From Shewanella psychropiezotolerans (lineage in GTDB: Bacteria > Pseudomonadota > Gammaproteobacteria > Enterobacterales > Shewanellaceae): a stretch of 64,000 nt of DNA. A program made the translations under genes and the position numbers. Below, piece by piece: positions 54,870-64,000 of the stretch. The stretch covers positions 4,394,001 through 4,458,000 of the forward strand of contig NZ_CP041614.1 in assembly GCF_007197555.1 (NCBI RefSeq). The letters are read 5' to 3'. Under the pieces are notes generated by a model, which saw only the letters and a program-made list of their open reading frames with translations, made no database searches and was not told the DNA's origin. Every line of letters starts with the position of its first letter. Position 1 is the first letter of the stretch.

Positions 54870-55715
54870 CTATAGATGAGTTCTAAGCTCAAAAAGCTCT
54901 GGGAAGAAGCTGATATCCAGCGCTTTTTTCAAGAAGCCAACACCCGATGAGCCTCCTGTGCCCATCTTATTGCCTATGATCCGCTGCACCGTATACATAT
55001 GCTTGAAGCGCCACTGCTGAAAACTATCTTCTATATCTATTAATTTTTCTGCTAACTCATAGAGTTGAAAATGTTCATCGGCATTTCTATACACGTTTAA
55101 CCAAGCATTTAAAACCGAGTCATTGCTCTGATAGGCTTGACTGAAGTCTCTGGTTAGCACGTCTTCATCTATGACTAGGCCATTGTCATGCAATAACTTA
55201 ATGGTGACATCGTAGAGGCTGGGCGCCTCTAGGATCTGTTGCAGCTCCTGATGAACCACTGGGTCGCTTTCGTGAACCTTGAGCAGGGATGCATTTTTAT
55301 TGCCCAGTAAAAATTCGACTTTACGATATCCATAGGACTGAAAACCGGAAGAATGCCCCAGCGCATCCCGAAATTTAAGATAATCCACCGGCGTCAAGGT
55401 CGACAAAATATTCCAGGACTGAGTCAGCTGATTAAGGATCTGCTTCACCCTAGAGATGACCTTGAAAGCATGGCCAAAATCTCCCTCCTGAATATTCTTC
55501 ACCGCATTAGTGAGTTCATGTCCCGCCAACTTAAGCCATAGCTCACTCGCCTGATGAATAATGATAAACAACATCTCATCATGTTGATTAGATAAAGGCT
55601 GCTGCGCCGATAGCACCTGATTTAATTTCAGATAGTCGCCATAGGACATATCATCTTTAAAATCAGTATGGATATCATCTTCCATGGCCCGATAGTTATT
55701 GTGGGGACAGCTCAT
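54870..55715 (-). CDS. kynA: tryptophan 2,3-dioxygenase
   Basis: Heme enzyme that opens the indole ring of tryptophan to N-formylkynurenine. Recognised by MSYGDYLKLNQVLSAQ, DEMLFIIIHQASELWLKL, SGFQSYGYRKVEFLLGNK and the C-terminal FKHMYTVQRIIGNKMGTGGS with heme-ligand His. 281 residues, the normal bacterial length. GGAG precedes the ATG. First of two genes with the kynureninase-like gene. Confidence 0.94.
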   Translation of the reverse strand: MSCPHNNYRAMEDDIHTDFKDDMSYGDYLKLNQVLSAQQPLSNQHDEMLFIIIHQASELWLKLAGHELTNAVKNIQEGDFGHAFKVISRVKQILNQLTQSWNILSTLTPVDYLKFRDALGHSSGFQSYGYRKVEFLLGNKNASLLKVHESDPVVHQELQQILEAPSLYDVTIKLLHDNGLVIDEDVLTRDFSQAYQSNDSVLNAWLNVYRNADEHFQLYELAEKLIDIEDSFQQWRFKHMYTVQRIIGNKMGTGGSSGVGFLKKALDISFFPELFELRTHL

Positions 55716-56002
55716 ACTCGTAGCTCCAGTTAATCTTATAATTATTGTTATAAAATGATTACAGCCATTATCAAATAGCCATCGTCAGCATTTAAATAGT
55801 CAGACAGATTTAAGCATGAACATAAGTTGAAGTCAGGCATGGGGAAATATTAAAAAAAGCTGGCCTGTACGCTTGAGTTAACAGTATGTAAACAGAAGAT
55901 ATCAAGGTAATAGGAAATATAAGCCTTAACCTGATATGAAAACATTTTGCTCCAACTACCAACAAGTTATCTGCAGCAAAATGTCCTAAGTTATCTAGAA
56001 GC

Positions 56003-56803
56003 TTAAACGTACATGCTTCCTTTGAGTACAGTCACGGCTTGACCAATTAATTTAACCCGCTGATTTGGCAAGCACTCAACATCCACAAAACCACCTCGCT
56101 CAGAGGCCTGATATCCATTCAACTTAGTTTTCTGTAGCTTATCCCCCCAATACACGGCCAGCGCGCAATGGGCTGATCCGGTCACAGGATCTTCGTTAAT
56201 ACCGACCCAAGGGGCAAAGTAACGGGAGATAAAATCAACATCTTCTGAAGCAGACTTAGCCGTCACCACAACGCCACGTCCCGGTAACTGTTTTAAGCAA
56301 TCAAAATTAGGCTCGAGGGCGATAAGCGTTTGTTCACTGTCTATCTCAATGAAGTTCTTCGAATCAAAATAGCTATGGGAAACGACTTGGACAGCACTTA
56401 ATCCCAGAAACACCAACATCTGCTCATCAACAGGAACATCGAAATCTAAGCAAGCAGCAGGGAAGTCCATCTCAATGTGATTGTTCTCAATTTTTACCCG
56501 TAAAACACCGGATAGCGTATTGAAAGCGAGTTCATCACCCACACCGAACAGGCCCTTCTCTTTTAGTACATGAACGACTGCCAATGTTCCATGGCCGCAA
56601 AGCTTTACTTCCACTTGAGGCGTGAACCACCTTAACCTTAAGTCACTCAAGGATAAGAAGGCGGTTTCAGAGACAGCCATTTCAGCAGCAATCGCGAACA
56701 TCAGCGCTTCATCCAAGGCATTTTCCGTGATACAAACACCCGCCGGATTGCCTTTAAACACCTCTAATGTAAATGAATCGACTTGAAAAATTTCTAATTC
56801 CAT
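56003..56803 (-). CDS. PhzF-family isomerase/epimerase-like protein
   Basis: Two-domain diaminopimelate-epimerase fold. Family motifs: VFKGNPAGVC, the catalytic Glu in VSETAFL, CGHGTLAVVHVL and NEDPVTGSAHCALA. Start at ATG 56803 with AAAGGCAG upstream, rather than the frame start at 56839 which would overlap the GNAT gene. 266 residues. Last gene of a minus-strand run with GNAT, LanC-like and hydrolase genes. Substrate unknown. Confidence 0.9.
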   Translation of the reverse strand: MELEIFQVDSFTLEVFKGNPAGVCITENALDEALMFAIAAEMAVSETAFLSLSDLRLRWFTPQVEVKLCGHGTLAVVHVLKEKGLFGVGDELAFNTLSGVLRVKIENNHIEMDFPAACLDFDVPVDEQMLVFLGLSAVQVVSHSYFDSKNFIEIDSEQTLIALEPNFDCLKQLPGRGVVVTAKSASEDVDFISRYFAPWVGINEDPVTGSAHCALAVYWGDKLQKTKLNGYQASERGGFVDVECLPNQRVKLIGQAVTVLKGSMYV

Positions 56804-56823
56804 TAAACTGCCTTTCAATTGCG

Positions 56824-57273
56824 CTATATAACAGTCCAACGGCAGACACCTTTGATATCGACTGTGGCCCCCAGGCGTTCATAGAACTTTATCGCCTGAT
56901 GATTATCTTGTTCCACTTCCCATTTTATTCGTTCAAGGCCTTTAAGTTTGCAGACACTTTTCGCCTTTTTCATCAAGGCCTCACCCACCTTTTGGCCTCT
57001 ATAAACTTCCCATACAAACACATCATCAATATTCATGTATGAAGTCCCCAGCCAGATAGAGTAATTCCATGTATAAGAGGCATAGCCAGCCACTTCGCCA
57101 TCGACTTCTGCCAACAGAACCCCAAACGCTGGATTTTCATTAAAGCCTGATTTCAACAGTTCATTCTTATCAGTGACAACATACTCCTCTTGATCGTGAT
57201 GCCTCGCAATAGCGATGATCAAGTCATAAATAGTATCAATATCTTTCTCTTTGGCTTCTCTCACGATTAGCAT
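56824..57273 (-). CDS. GNAT-family N-acetyltransferase
   Basis: 149 residues; acetyl-CoA loop VYRGQKVGEALMKKAKSVC and C-terminal QAIKFYERLGA. AAGGA before the ATG. 20 bp ahead of the PhzF gene, 84 bp behind the LanC-like gene. Substrate unknown. Confidence 0.9.
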   Translation of the reverse strand: MLIVREAKEKDIDTIYDLIIAIARHHDQEEYVVTDKNELLKSGFNENPAFGVLLAEVDGEVAGYASYTWNYSIWLGTSYMNIDDVFVWEVYRGQKVGEALMKKAKSVCKLKGLERIKWEVEQDNHQAIKFYERLGATVDIKGVCRWTVI

Positions 57274-57357
57274 TATTTATCCTTAATAGGTTAATGGCTC
57301 AACCAGTACCATAGCGCCAGCGAGGTTTCTTGTGTGTTCGGTCTCGCTGGAAATGCA

Positions 57358-58581
57358 TTAAAACAAGTCTAAGCCAGGTATGGCGGCGGCTTCTGGGTGA
57401 ATACAGTGATGTAAGTAAATTGCGAGACCGGCATCCCCCGTCCATAGCGAATATCGACCTTGGCCATATTGTGAGCGGGCAGATTGGCACTGCTCAATAG
57501 CGTGCATGGCAAACTTTCTTGCCCTGTCTAGCCAAACAGGATCTCCCCACCTTAGATATAAATATAGAAAGGCATAACCATTACCCGATGTGCCGTGGCA
57601 GATATTAGCGCCCTTCACCAGAGGGCCGGCTTGCCATACCAGCTCACCAGTCTGCGCGAGTAATTCGTCGACTTGCTTAGCATGAAGTGAATCGATTTGA
57701 GGCGTTCTCGCCATAGCGGTGACAATCCCCGCCGCTCCGTGGCACCATTGCACCAGCAGCTTTTCAATATTAGGTTTACTGCACAGGATCCAGTTGGCTA
57801 GCTCCGCTTCTTTTCTCGCCGATCCTTCTCTTTTAGCCGAGATAGTTAGCGTGGTTGCCGTGCGTTCTATGATCAATTCAGTCAAGTCATCCGGGAGCAG
57901 ATCTACGCCTTGCAAGAGAATATTGGCATTACCTGTGATGCCATGACAGGCACCATAATAGTGCCTTTTAGGGCCGAAGACCTGACTCTCCCAAAGCCAC
58001 TCTCGGGTTTCAGTGTTTTGTCTCCAATTATCCATGAGTGACTTGGCGCCTTTAACGTATACATTCTTCCAACGAACGTCGCCGGTTTTACGATAAAGAG
58101 CCAATGCAGCGTGCATCATGCCACTCTGTCCAGATGTTATCTCATACAGAGGCAGCGCTAACGTTGCTTCCATGCACAGTAGAAGCTTGTCTGATAACGC
58201 CAAGTTGTCTGGCTGCGCTAACACCCCAGGCATAATTATGCCTATCTCTCCAAGTTGTAAACCAGGCTCTACTGACACATCAGGGGCTTTCAAGAAGGCT
58301 CGATGAACTTCAGGCAGTAAGTGGGACAAGTCAGTAACTTGATAGCCATAGCATTTCAGGATCTGTAGGGCATGAATGCATCCCGCCGCTCCTGCGTATG
58401 CTGACCATTTAGGCCCGGAATTAGAATAACTCTCGGCGTCGAGGGGATGCGTCGGCCAACTGGCATTAGGTAAAACCGACTGTTCAATATCATCAATTAT
58501 GGATGTAATTTCTGACTGCACACGATCTTGTTCCCATAGAGTTTCGGTAAGTAATTCGTGACGAGATGGTTCAAATAACAT
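57358..58581 (-). CDS. LanC-like lanthionine-cyclase-family protein
   Basis: Alpha/alpha-barrel of the LanC family. GxxG-type repeats (GACHGITGNANIL, SGQSGMMHAALAL) and the zinc ligands are present: Cys in LVQWCHGAAG, Cys-His in NICHGTSGNGYA. Start at ATG 58581 (AAAGGA 5 nt upstream); 407 residues. No LanB/LanM dehydratase or lanthipeptide-like precursor was seen beside it, so it may be a stand-alone LanCL-type protein (glutathione or Cys adduct chemistry) or the core of an unknown peptide pathway. Confidence 0.87.
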   Translation of the reverse strand: MLFEPSRHELLTETLWEQDRVQSEITSIIDDIEQSVLPNASWPTHPLDAESYSNSGPKWSAYAGAAGCIHALQILKCYGYQVTDLSHLLPEVHRAFLKAPDVSVEPGLQLGEIGIIMPGVLAQPDNLALSDKLLLCMEATLALPLYEITSGQSGMMHAALALYRKTGDVRWKNVYVKGAKSLMDNWRQNTETREWLWESQVFGPKRHYYGACHGITGNANILLQGVDLLPDDLTELIIERTATTLTISAKREGSARKEAELANWILCSKPNIEKLLVQWCHGAAGIVTAMARTPQIDSLHAKQVDELLAQTGELVWQAGPLVKGANICHGTSGNGYAFLYLYLRWGDPVWLDRARKFAMHAIEQCQSARSQYGQGRYSLWTGDAGLAIYLHHCIHPEAAAIPGLDLF

Positions 58582-58642
58582 GTGTGTCCTTTCCATAGAC
58601 GGGATTAAACAGCAAACTTAATAATGAAGCCGTTATGGCTCA

Positions 58643-59443
58643 TTAATGGGAGTTAAGAAATACTGATATTGACTGATAGTATGCAGAATACTGGGAAATG
58701 TCATTGTGCCCGGCACCTTCGATAAGGACCACCTCAGGAGCGCGGTTAACCAATGACTCTATTAGCTTGTCTGTGTGTATTCGACGAACGACCTTATCAT
58801 CCTCTGCCACTAAAATCAGGGTATCAGAGTAGATACTCCCGGCGCGCTCTACCGAATTGAACTTGTCTTTGAGTAATATGGACATGGGGTAAAATGGAAA
58901 TTGTTTTTGGGCAATGCTTTGAATGCTGTCAAACGGGGTCACCAAGACTAACTTCTTCAGCGGACGCTCCGATGCGATATAAGTTGCGACACCGCTACCT
59001 AAGCTCCGACCGATAACAAATACACTCTCATGGGTCAAGACCAGGCGATCATACAGCGCCAAGGCATCAGACAATAATGCAGCTTCGCTAGGTGAGCCCT
59101 CACTGCCACCATAACCTCGATAATTGACCAAATATACCGAATAAGGCGACGACTCTAGTTCTGATAACTCTGGCTCTAATAATGTTGGTTCAAATGCTTG
59201 TTCAAATTCCGGTGCTGTAAAAGCAACATTTTCGGCGTTACCACCAAAATAGATAATCGCCTTATCCTGACCCTTGTTTAATACGATACTAGTCGTCGAT
59301 GCACCATCATTTTCAAATGTCATGTCACCGAACCTGTGCTCTACTGCTCCTGTTGGAAAATAGATAAAGCTACGTTGCATCAGATAGAGCATCACTCCTA
59401 ATCCAACATAGGTGACGATAACGAGTATCAAAATTCTATTCAT
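58643..59443 (-). CDS. membrane-anchored alpha/beta hydrolase
   Basis: One N-terminal helix (MNRILILVIVTYVGLGVMLY) anchors a hydrolase domain like ABHD13/YfhR proteins: YRGYGGSEGSPSEAAL, nucleophile in VIGRSLGSGVA, Asp in VAEDDKVV, and His in GAGHND. ATG at 59443 chosen because the helix starts there; the frame opens at 59488. 266 residues. 61 bp ahead of the LanC-like gene. Confidence 0.85.
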   Translation of the reverse strand: MNRILILVIVTYVGLGVMLYLMQRSFIYFPTGAVEHRFGDMTFENDGASTTSIVLNKGQDKAIIYFGGNAENVAFTAPEFEQAFEPTLLEPELSELESSPYSVYLVNYRGYGGSEGSPSEAALLSDALALYDRLVLTHESVFVIGRSLGSGVATYIASERPLKKLVLVTPFDSIQSIAQKQFPFYPMSILLKDKFNSVERAGSIYSDTLILVAEDDKVVRRIHTDKLIESLVNRAPEVVLIEGAGHNDISQYSAYYQSISVFLNSH

Positions 59444-59583
59444 ATTTTTAATTTCCGCAAGAGAATGACCACCTAGGTATCGGCCCAACTTTCAAACCTG
59501 TTTAAGCTCATTTAGCTTGGCTAAACAGGCATTGCAGCCCCTCAAACTTAAACCAGGATTGATGATTAATGGTGAGGTCTATT

Positions 59584-60351
59584 TTACTTTTTAGCCACTA
59601 CAAACCTGACATTGCCGCGTTTATCGTGAGTATCAGCACTAAGATTAGCGAGTAATTCATCACAAAATTCGGTGTACTCTTCACCTAAAAGCTCCCTTAG
59701 CTTTTTCATTCTGCCAAGCCTTGCTGACCAGGCTGCTATAATGTCTGCTGACGCAGCACCAGAAAAATTAAGTTCAGGATCAGATACATCACTATCGACA
59801 TGAACGATATCAAATCCTGCCTGTTGCAACATACCTTGCATCTTACCGCCGAAGTCAAAATCATATAAACCAGAGCCATATGACGCAATTTCAAACGCCA
59901 GCACTCTGGTGTAATACTTACTTTCTTTGGCCAGATTACCTGAGATAAAGCACGACACATCTAACAAGGCAATCCAGCCTCCTTCGTTTAACACCGAATA
60001 TAATGACGTTAAATAACTGATTGGATCACTTAAATAAGATAAAGAGTAGCTTGCCCAGATGCCGCTCACCTCGCCAAAGGAGGCAAAGTTGACACTCTGA
60101 AAGTCACTCAATACAAAGGTTTCGTTACTGCTTTTTCTGGAATCACAGAAGGTAATAAACTCATCATTTATATCGACCCCAACCACATGTTTAACTTGTC
60201 TAGAAAGTATCCGCGAAACACCACCGACCGAACAGCCAAGATCAACAATAGTGTCGCTAGCAGTTAGCGGAATAATCTCAACAAAGCGCGCCCAATCTCT
60301 CCACTCCTGCTGTTTTTTATACTCATGAAATAGGCTCAATAGTGACTCCAT
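59584..60351 (-). CDS. class I SAM-dependent methyltransferase
   Basis: SAM-binding motif VDLGCSVGGVSRIL, acidic strand end VVGVDIND, then FASFGEVSGIWASYSLSYL and GGWIALLDVSCF. First ATG at 60351; the frame opens with a GTG at 60393. About 255 residues, cytoplasmic. An 8-bp stem hairpin (59497-59504 with 59522-59529) lies in the 140-bp gap before the hydrolase gene. Substrate unknown. Confidence 0.85.
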   Translation of the reverse strand: MESLLSLFHEYKKQQEWRDWARFVEIIPLTASDTIVDLGCSVGGVSRILSRQVKHVVGVDINDEFITFCDSRKSSNETFVLSDFQSVNFASFGEVSGIWASYSLSYLSDPISYLTSLYSVLNEGGWIALLDVSCFISGNLAKESKYYTRVLAFEIASYGSGLYDFDFGGKMQGMLQQAGFDIVHVDSDVSDPELNFSGAASADIIAAWSARLGRMKKLRELLGEEYTEFCDELLANLSADTHDKRGNVRFVVAKK

Positions 60352-60571
60352 AGATATTATTGAAACTAAGACTCGGTTTTTTAATTTAGTCACTCATTGT
60401 TAATCGATAACGTACCGAGTCTGTTTCAAGATATCAACAGGCGACTAGCCTATTAGCTAATTGACTAAAAAAAGCTTATTCGAAGACTGTAAAGCTGTGA
60501 AACTAGGCTTTTAGGCGGATAAATTATTAAATTAAAACAAGACTTGCTAAGCTAATTTTAAAAGCCTATTT

Positions 60572-60754
60572 CTAACGAGATTTACAATGGTGCGTCTGAT
60601 TTAATTGCATATCCACCAAGGGAATGTTTAAGATATTTCCATTATCCGCAGTGATCTCGGCCATGAGTTTATCGTGATATTTTTGTGGAACTGATCGAGT
60701 GGGTGGGTGCTCCCTAATGTGCATTAATGACTTAGTCCTTGTTAACCAAATCAT
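60572..60754 (-). CDS. small ORF overlapping the VOC gene end
   Basis: 60 codons whose ATG overlaps the VOC stop as ATGA, an arrangement common for coupled genes. An inner ATG (MHIREHPPTRSV) is also possible. The product is hydrophilic and not recognised. It could equally be a chance frame; no second ribosome-binding site is seen. Confidence 0.3.
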   Translation of the reverse strand: MIWLTRTKSLMHIREHPPTRSVPQKYHDKLMAEITADNGNILNIPLVDMQLNQTHHCKSR

Positions 60755-61137
60755 GAAAATGGTATTTCAGCCATTAAACCTATTAAGTTATTATCTGGAT
60801 CTCGTAAGAAACCGATCCATAGATCATGATCTTCCATCTTGGCGGCCATTTGAGGCTCTCTCTCAAACTCAACACCTTTATCTTTTAGTTGCTCAGTTGA
60901 AGCATGAATATCATTGACTTTGTAATAGATCACTGAGGTCTTATGATCTTCCTCTTTTCCTTGAAGAGTCGTCAACATTAGCCGAGTTCCCCCACAATTA
61001 AAAAACGCTAATCCTGGAGGTACTTCGAACAATAGTTCTAATCCGAGGGTTTCACGATAAAATTGCACCGACTTATCTAAATCAGTACTAGCTATGGCAA
61101 TCTGACCAATTTTCTCAACTTCGATACTGGCACTCAT
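60751..61137 (-). CDS. VOC (glyoxalase/dioxygenase fold) family protein
   Basis: 128 residues with paired beta-alpha-beta-beta-beta modules: KIGQIAIASTDLDKSVQFYRE at the start and FLRDPDNNLIGLMAE at the end. Metal ligands His/Glu are partly recognisable. Likely a small-molecule lyase, isomerase or resistance-type binding protein; no specific reaction can be given. Confidence 0.88.
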   Translation of the reverse strand: MSASIEVEKIGQIAIASTDLDKSVQFYRETLGLELLFEVPPGLAFFNCGGTRLMLTTLQGKEEDHKTSVIYYKVNDIHASTEQLKDKGVEFEREPQMAAKMEDHDLWIGFLRDPDNNLIGLMAEIPFS

Positions 61138-61565
61138 ACTCTCGAATCTTCCAAGTTAGCGAACCTAAACATGGGTACCAAAGCTACAATAGTTTCAACC
61201 TGCCTACAACTTACTGGGTTATAAATGGCCAAGTCGAAACGAGCTTCAGGTTAATGGTAAGCCCTCAATGAGCAGTGAAAAACAATATTGATGATTAACA
61301 CATCCAGTGAGGATAGAGACAACAAAATCACAATGAATTGAACATTCAATTGTAAATTTTCTTGATATTAGCTTGGTGGTCTTTTACCTTCCAAGTCAAA
61401 CGTCTGAAAATATTATATATTGTCATTCGGTTATTTTAATTCTAATCAAATGCACCACTAACCAACTTTAAGTAATATTATGCAACAAAGCATGAGTTAC
61501 ACTCACTACCAAGGATGGCAGTACATTATCCCTTTATATAGGGAGTAGTAACGCCTTACATTATT
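61138..61565. other. non-coding region
   Basis: About 430 bp between divergent genes (VOC and the secreted protein). AT-rich, no open frame or clear operator recognised. Confidence 0.5.
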
Positions 61566-62231
61566 ATGCAAAAAAAAACCTTACCTCGTTCTATCATCGC
61601 CAGCGTCATATTTTCTGCAGGTTTATTATCTTTACCAACTCATGCGAATCAAGGGCCAGATAGGTTAATTACAGCTGAATCTCTCCAAGTTACGGAAAAT
61701 AGTAACCCCATTATTACCGACACTTATAGAAGCTCCTTCCTTCTAAATAAAGGCCAAAGAAAGGTGCTTTGGAATACGTTTAAACGACCTGTAGATTATG
61801 ATCGATTAGCCGCTTTCGTTGCTATTTCTTATGGAGATTTATTGAGTGTGTCATGTAAAATATCTCTATTTAATGGTAACAATACACGGCCTTTTAAGGT
61901 TATTGATTGTCGCCGCAGTCAGCAATGGAATCCAACTACCCCTAATGTGCCGGTTTTCAACACCTCATTAAGAGCTAAAATTGAGCTTTACAATGCTGAT
62001 TTCACCAAACCCAGTAAGCGAGTTTCGCTTATATTGACGCCTAATTTTGCCAATCAAAATGACATTGATCAGGACGGATTGCCGGCTTGGTTTGAAAGAT
62101 TCCATAACCTATCTGATAATGATGCTGTAGATGCTGCATCCGATATAGATCAAGACAGTTATACCGCACTTGAAGAATATCTTGGTGGTTCAAACCCATT
62201 AGATACTAACAGTGTCCCAGTCAATCCTTAG
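61566..62231 (+). CDS. secreted protein with calcium-binding Asp repeats
   Basis: Signal peptide of about 27 residues (ends THA). Residues 28-160 are a beta-rich domain not recognised. The C-terminus has two thrombospondin type 3-like calcium loops, DIDQDGLPAWFERF and DIDQDSYTALEEYLGGSNP, often found near the end of exported Shewanella proteins. 221 residues. Function unknown. Confidence 0.7.
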   Translation: MQKKTLPRSIIASVIFSAGLLSLPTHANQGPDRLITAESLQVTENSNPIITDTYRSSFLLNKGQRKVLWNTFKRPVDYDRLAAFVAISYGDLLSVSCKISLFNGNNTRPFKVIDCRRSQQWNPTTPNVPVFNTSLRAKIELYNADFTKPSKRVSLILTPNFANQNDIDQDGLPAWFERFHNLSDNDAVDAASDIDQDSYTALEEYLGGSNPLDTNSVPVNP

Positions 62232-62315
62232 GCTCCACTTCGTTATGTAAGAGGCACTTCATTCTGTCTGATTGACAGTGAAGTTAACTATATAGATATA
62301 CAAAAATCACATTAA

Positions 62316-62341
62316 AAACAGGGTTCGCAGGAACCCTGTTT
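62316..62341 (+). terminator. terminator-like hairpin
   Basis: Arms AAACAGGGTTC and GAACCCTGTTT, 4-nt loop, 85 bp past the secreted-protein stop. The T-run is only three bases, but the stem is 11 bp and GC-rich. Confidence 0.65.
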
Positions 62342-62797
62342 CAAAAATTAAAGATTCACCCTTTTCACTTTTATCTTCTTTTACCAAATATAACCAGACA
62401 GCCATTCTTATTCTAAGGTCGATGCCAATCACTGCCAGATAAATTTAACGATGTATCAATCCACCCACTTATGCTTAGTCGGGGGATCTTCATCAGTCAA
62501 TCCTGAGTATCTTACTTGTTTCTTGAACAAAATCTTACAAAGCTACTGGTTCAGCGCTAGATAGACCTCACTCGGTTGTACGCTCATTTCGTTCATACCA
62601 GCTGTAGCTCGGCCGGTTTCAGTACGTTGGTTTGTAACAACATTCATGTCTCAATGGTAATTGACGCCATATTCGTTCTATTATGATGCTTTTAATATTT
62701 ACCCCTTGGTAACGGAGTAAGCATGGAGTGGTTCTTGAATGTTGAAGCGCCTTTGATAAACTAAACTGAGAGCATTGTTGTAAATCTAGGTTACTTC
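62342..62797. other. intergenic region, possibly with gene remnants
   Basis: About 455 bp. A 34-codon minus-strand frame (62543-62647, with TGRATAGMNEMSVQ) looks protein-like but has no recognised family or ribosome-binding site; it may be debris of a mobile element. No other feature recognised. Confidence 0.4.
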
Positions 62798-63667
62798 ATG
62801 ATCGTGCGTATAAATACTCTATTCTTACTCATTATTCTCTCAAGTGCATTACATGCAGAAGTTGTGGTTACCTACCCTAAGGCGCGATCAGCACAAGATG
62901 TTCGTAGTAATGACCTTATTGAACTACTCACACTTTCTCTTGAGGTTACTAAGGAAACACATGGTGCTTATAAGCTGCAAGCTTCAGGCGATTTTATGAA
63001 TGAAAAACGCCAGCGTGTTGAATTGAGTAAAGGTGAAAGATTAAACATTATGTGGTCCTCTACTTCTACAGCGCTAGAGGAAAGTTTATTGCCTATTCGT
63101 ATTCCACTGCGTAAGGGGTTGCTCGGTTATCGAATATCCTTAATCAATAAAAACAATCAGGACAACATTGATCGGGTAAAAACACTGAATGACTTAAGAG
63201 GGCTTACCATAGGTCAGGGGCATGGCTGGGGAGATTCGGCCATTTATGAATCTAACGGCATCAAGGTGAAAGAGGCTGACTACGACTCTCTGTTTAAGAT
63301 GGTGGTACAAAATCGCTTTGATCTTTTCCCCAGGGGTATTAATGAGGTCTTTGATGAGTATCGAGAGCGGGCAGTTAAAGCGCCTAGTTTAGCTATTGAA
63401 GAGAATCTACTAATTGTCTACCTGTGGCCCTATTATTTCTTTACCAACAAAAAAGACTGGGTATTGGCTGATCGCATAGAAACAGGTCTAAAAAAAATAA
63501 TTTCTGACGGTACTTTTGATAAAGTTTTTTTGCGCCATCATAGTGTCTCGATTAAGAAAGCAAACATGAGTAAGCGCAGGGTTTTACGGATTCAAAATGT
63601 TTTTTTGCCAGAAACGGTACCCGTGGATGATAAATCCCTGTGGTTCGACCCGTTTAAAGAGTTTTAA
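62798..63667 (+). CDS. periplasmic solute-binding-like protein
   Basis: Signal peptide about 20 residues (ends LHA). The mature part has the two-lobe pattern of type 2 periplasmic binding proteins: LRGLTIGQGHGWGDSAIYESNG and the hinge-like NRFDLFPRGINEVF. 289 residues. It stands alone without transporter genes, like the protein at 5643-6434, and may be a sensor ligand-binding protein. Ligand unknown. Confidence 0.75.
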   Translation: MIVRINTLFLLIILSSALHAEVVVTYPKARSAQDVRSNDLIELLTLSLEVTKETHGAYKLQASGDFMNEKRQRVELSKGERLNIMWSSTSTALEESLLPIRIPLRKGLLGYRISLINKNNQDNIDRVKTLNDLRGLTIGQGHGWGDSAIYESNGIKVKEADYDSLFKMVVQNRFDLFPRGINEVFDEYRERAVKAPSLAIEENLLIVYLWPYYFFTNKKDWVLADRIETGLKKIISDGTFDKVFLRHHSVSIKKANMSKRRVLRIQNVFLPETVPVDDKSLWFDPFKEF

Positions 63668-63845
63668 TTAAATTAGCCGACTCTTCACTCATAGAGCCTC
63701 GCTTGTCGGCTCTGACTATTCGCCCAGTATCATCAACAAGTTGCAGATAATCTTTAGTATTGAACATGAGTCCTTTAGGCATTGTTTTATGCTCGTTGCC
63801 GACAAAGGGCAATAGCGTGATGTTGGCATAACTAATCCCCCTCAA
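63654..63845 (-). pseudogene. remnant of an IS200-like (COG1943) transposase
   Basis: 63 codons reading LLPFVGNEHKTMPKGLMF and DYLQLVDDTGRIVRADKRGS, which I recognise from the C-terminal part of the large Y1-type transposases common in Shewanella. The catalytic N-terminal domain and the true C-terminus are absent, and it overlaps the 3' end of the preceding gene. An old insertion fossil. Confidence 0.5.
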
Positions 63846-63938
63846 CGGCCCTCACTTAAGCTTAGTAAAAGTGATCTTCATCTGACAATCTTGGGTGATG
63901 GGTAGAGCCTGACTCCACTTAATTAACATGTTTAAACG

Positions 63939-63968
63939 AAAAAAGGGATATCTCAGATATCCCTTTTT
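63939..63968. terminator. bidirectional terminator hairpin
   Basis: Stem GGGATAT/ATATCCC, 5-nt loop, flanked by A6 and T5. The gene it serves lies outside the window or is the transposase fossil. Confidence 0.75.
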
Positions 63969-64000
63969 CATGTCTACTCACCCTATACAGGGATGTGATT

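Noticed and set aside
62543..62647. 34-codon minus-strand frame with protein-like sequence
   Set aside because: No ribosome-binding site, no recognised family and no continuation; left as possible debris of a mobile element.

Overview
The window looks like a chromosomal stretch of a marine gammaproteobacterium, most probably Shewanella. It carries a complete oleABCD long-chain olefin operon, a pstCAB-phoU operon with the enlarged PstC and PstA of marine gammaproteobacteria, a lipase/foldase pair, MiaE, GcvR-like, YajD, DUF1289, DUF1415 and DUF2797 proteins, and many orphan periplasmic solute-binding-like proteins. No rRNA, tRNA, CRISPR array or intact mobile element was seen. Everything is read by eye; no database search was run.

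Layout. 0-6.5 kb: a frameshifted phosphohexomutase, an EmrE-type SMR pump behind an attenuator-like leader, an RluA-type pseudouridine synthase, an outer-membrane barrel, an alpha/beta hydrolase and a solute-binding protein. 6.6-10.2 kb: a TetR regulator with two matching operators controlling an AhpD-like and a DUF417/RclC-like gene, followed by small decayed genes. 10.3-19.3 kb: LysR, an EamA transporter, the ole operon with a small secreted protein at its end, and a methyltransferase. 19.3-31.5 kb: a lipoprotein gene with an echoed 3' end, DUF1289, YajD, a BCCT transporter, the pst-phoU operon and a GcvR-like gene. 31.7-44.5 kb: DUF2797, cupin, a frameshifted TonB receptor, lipase plus foldase, LysE, DUF1415, nucleoside hydrolase, RNase H, sulfotransferase-like and MiaE. 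44.5-51 kb: regulator-rich accessory region (two LysR, one AraC, two short oxidoreductases, a transglutaminase-like protein) ending in a mosaic of gene fossils. 51-64 kb: an AT-rich PI-PLC-like secreted protein, kynureninase-like and tryptophan dioxygenase genes, a minus-strand run of methyltransferase, hydrolase, LanC-like, GNAT and PhzF genes, then secreted proteins and a transposase remnant.

The most unusual signal is a set of gene-end echoes. Upstream of pstA its ribosome-binding site, start codon and first codons are repeated three times. Each copy is an open 32-34 codon reading frame whose stop overlaps the next start (ATGGGTAA), giving a chain of three potentially translationally coupled leader peptides ending at pstA. 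At the other end of the same operon the last codons of phoU are repeated in an 87-bp tandem array, and the 3' end of an unrelated lipoprotein gene is echoed twice with a period of about 135 bp.

A second theme is single-base frameshifts in short homopolymers (phosphohexomutase, a 203-residue hypothetical, TonB receptor, NAD(P)-binding protein, possibly a small membrane protein). Either the assembly has homopolymer errors or these genes are recently broken or switchable; raw reads would decide.
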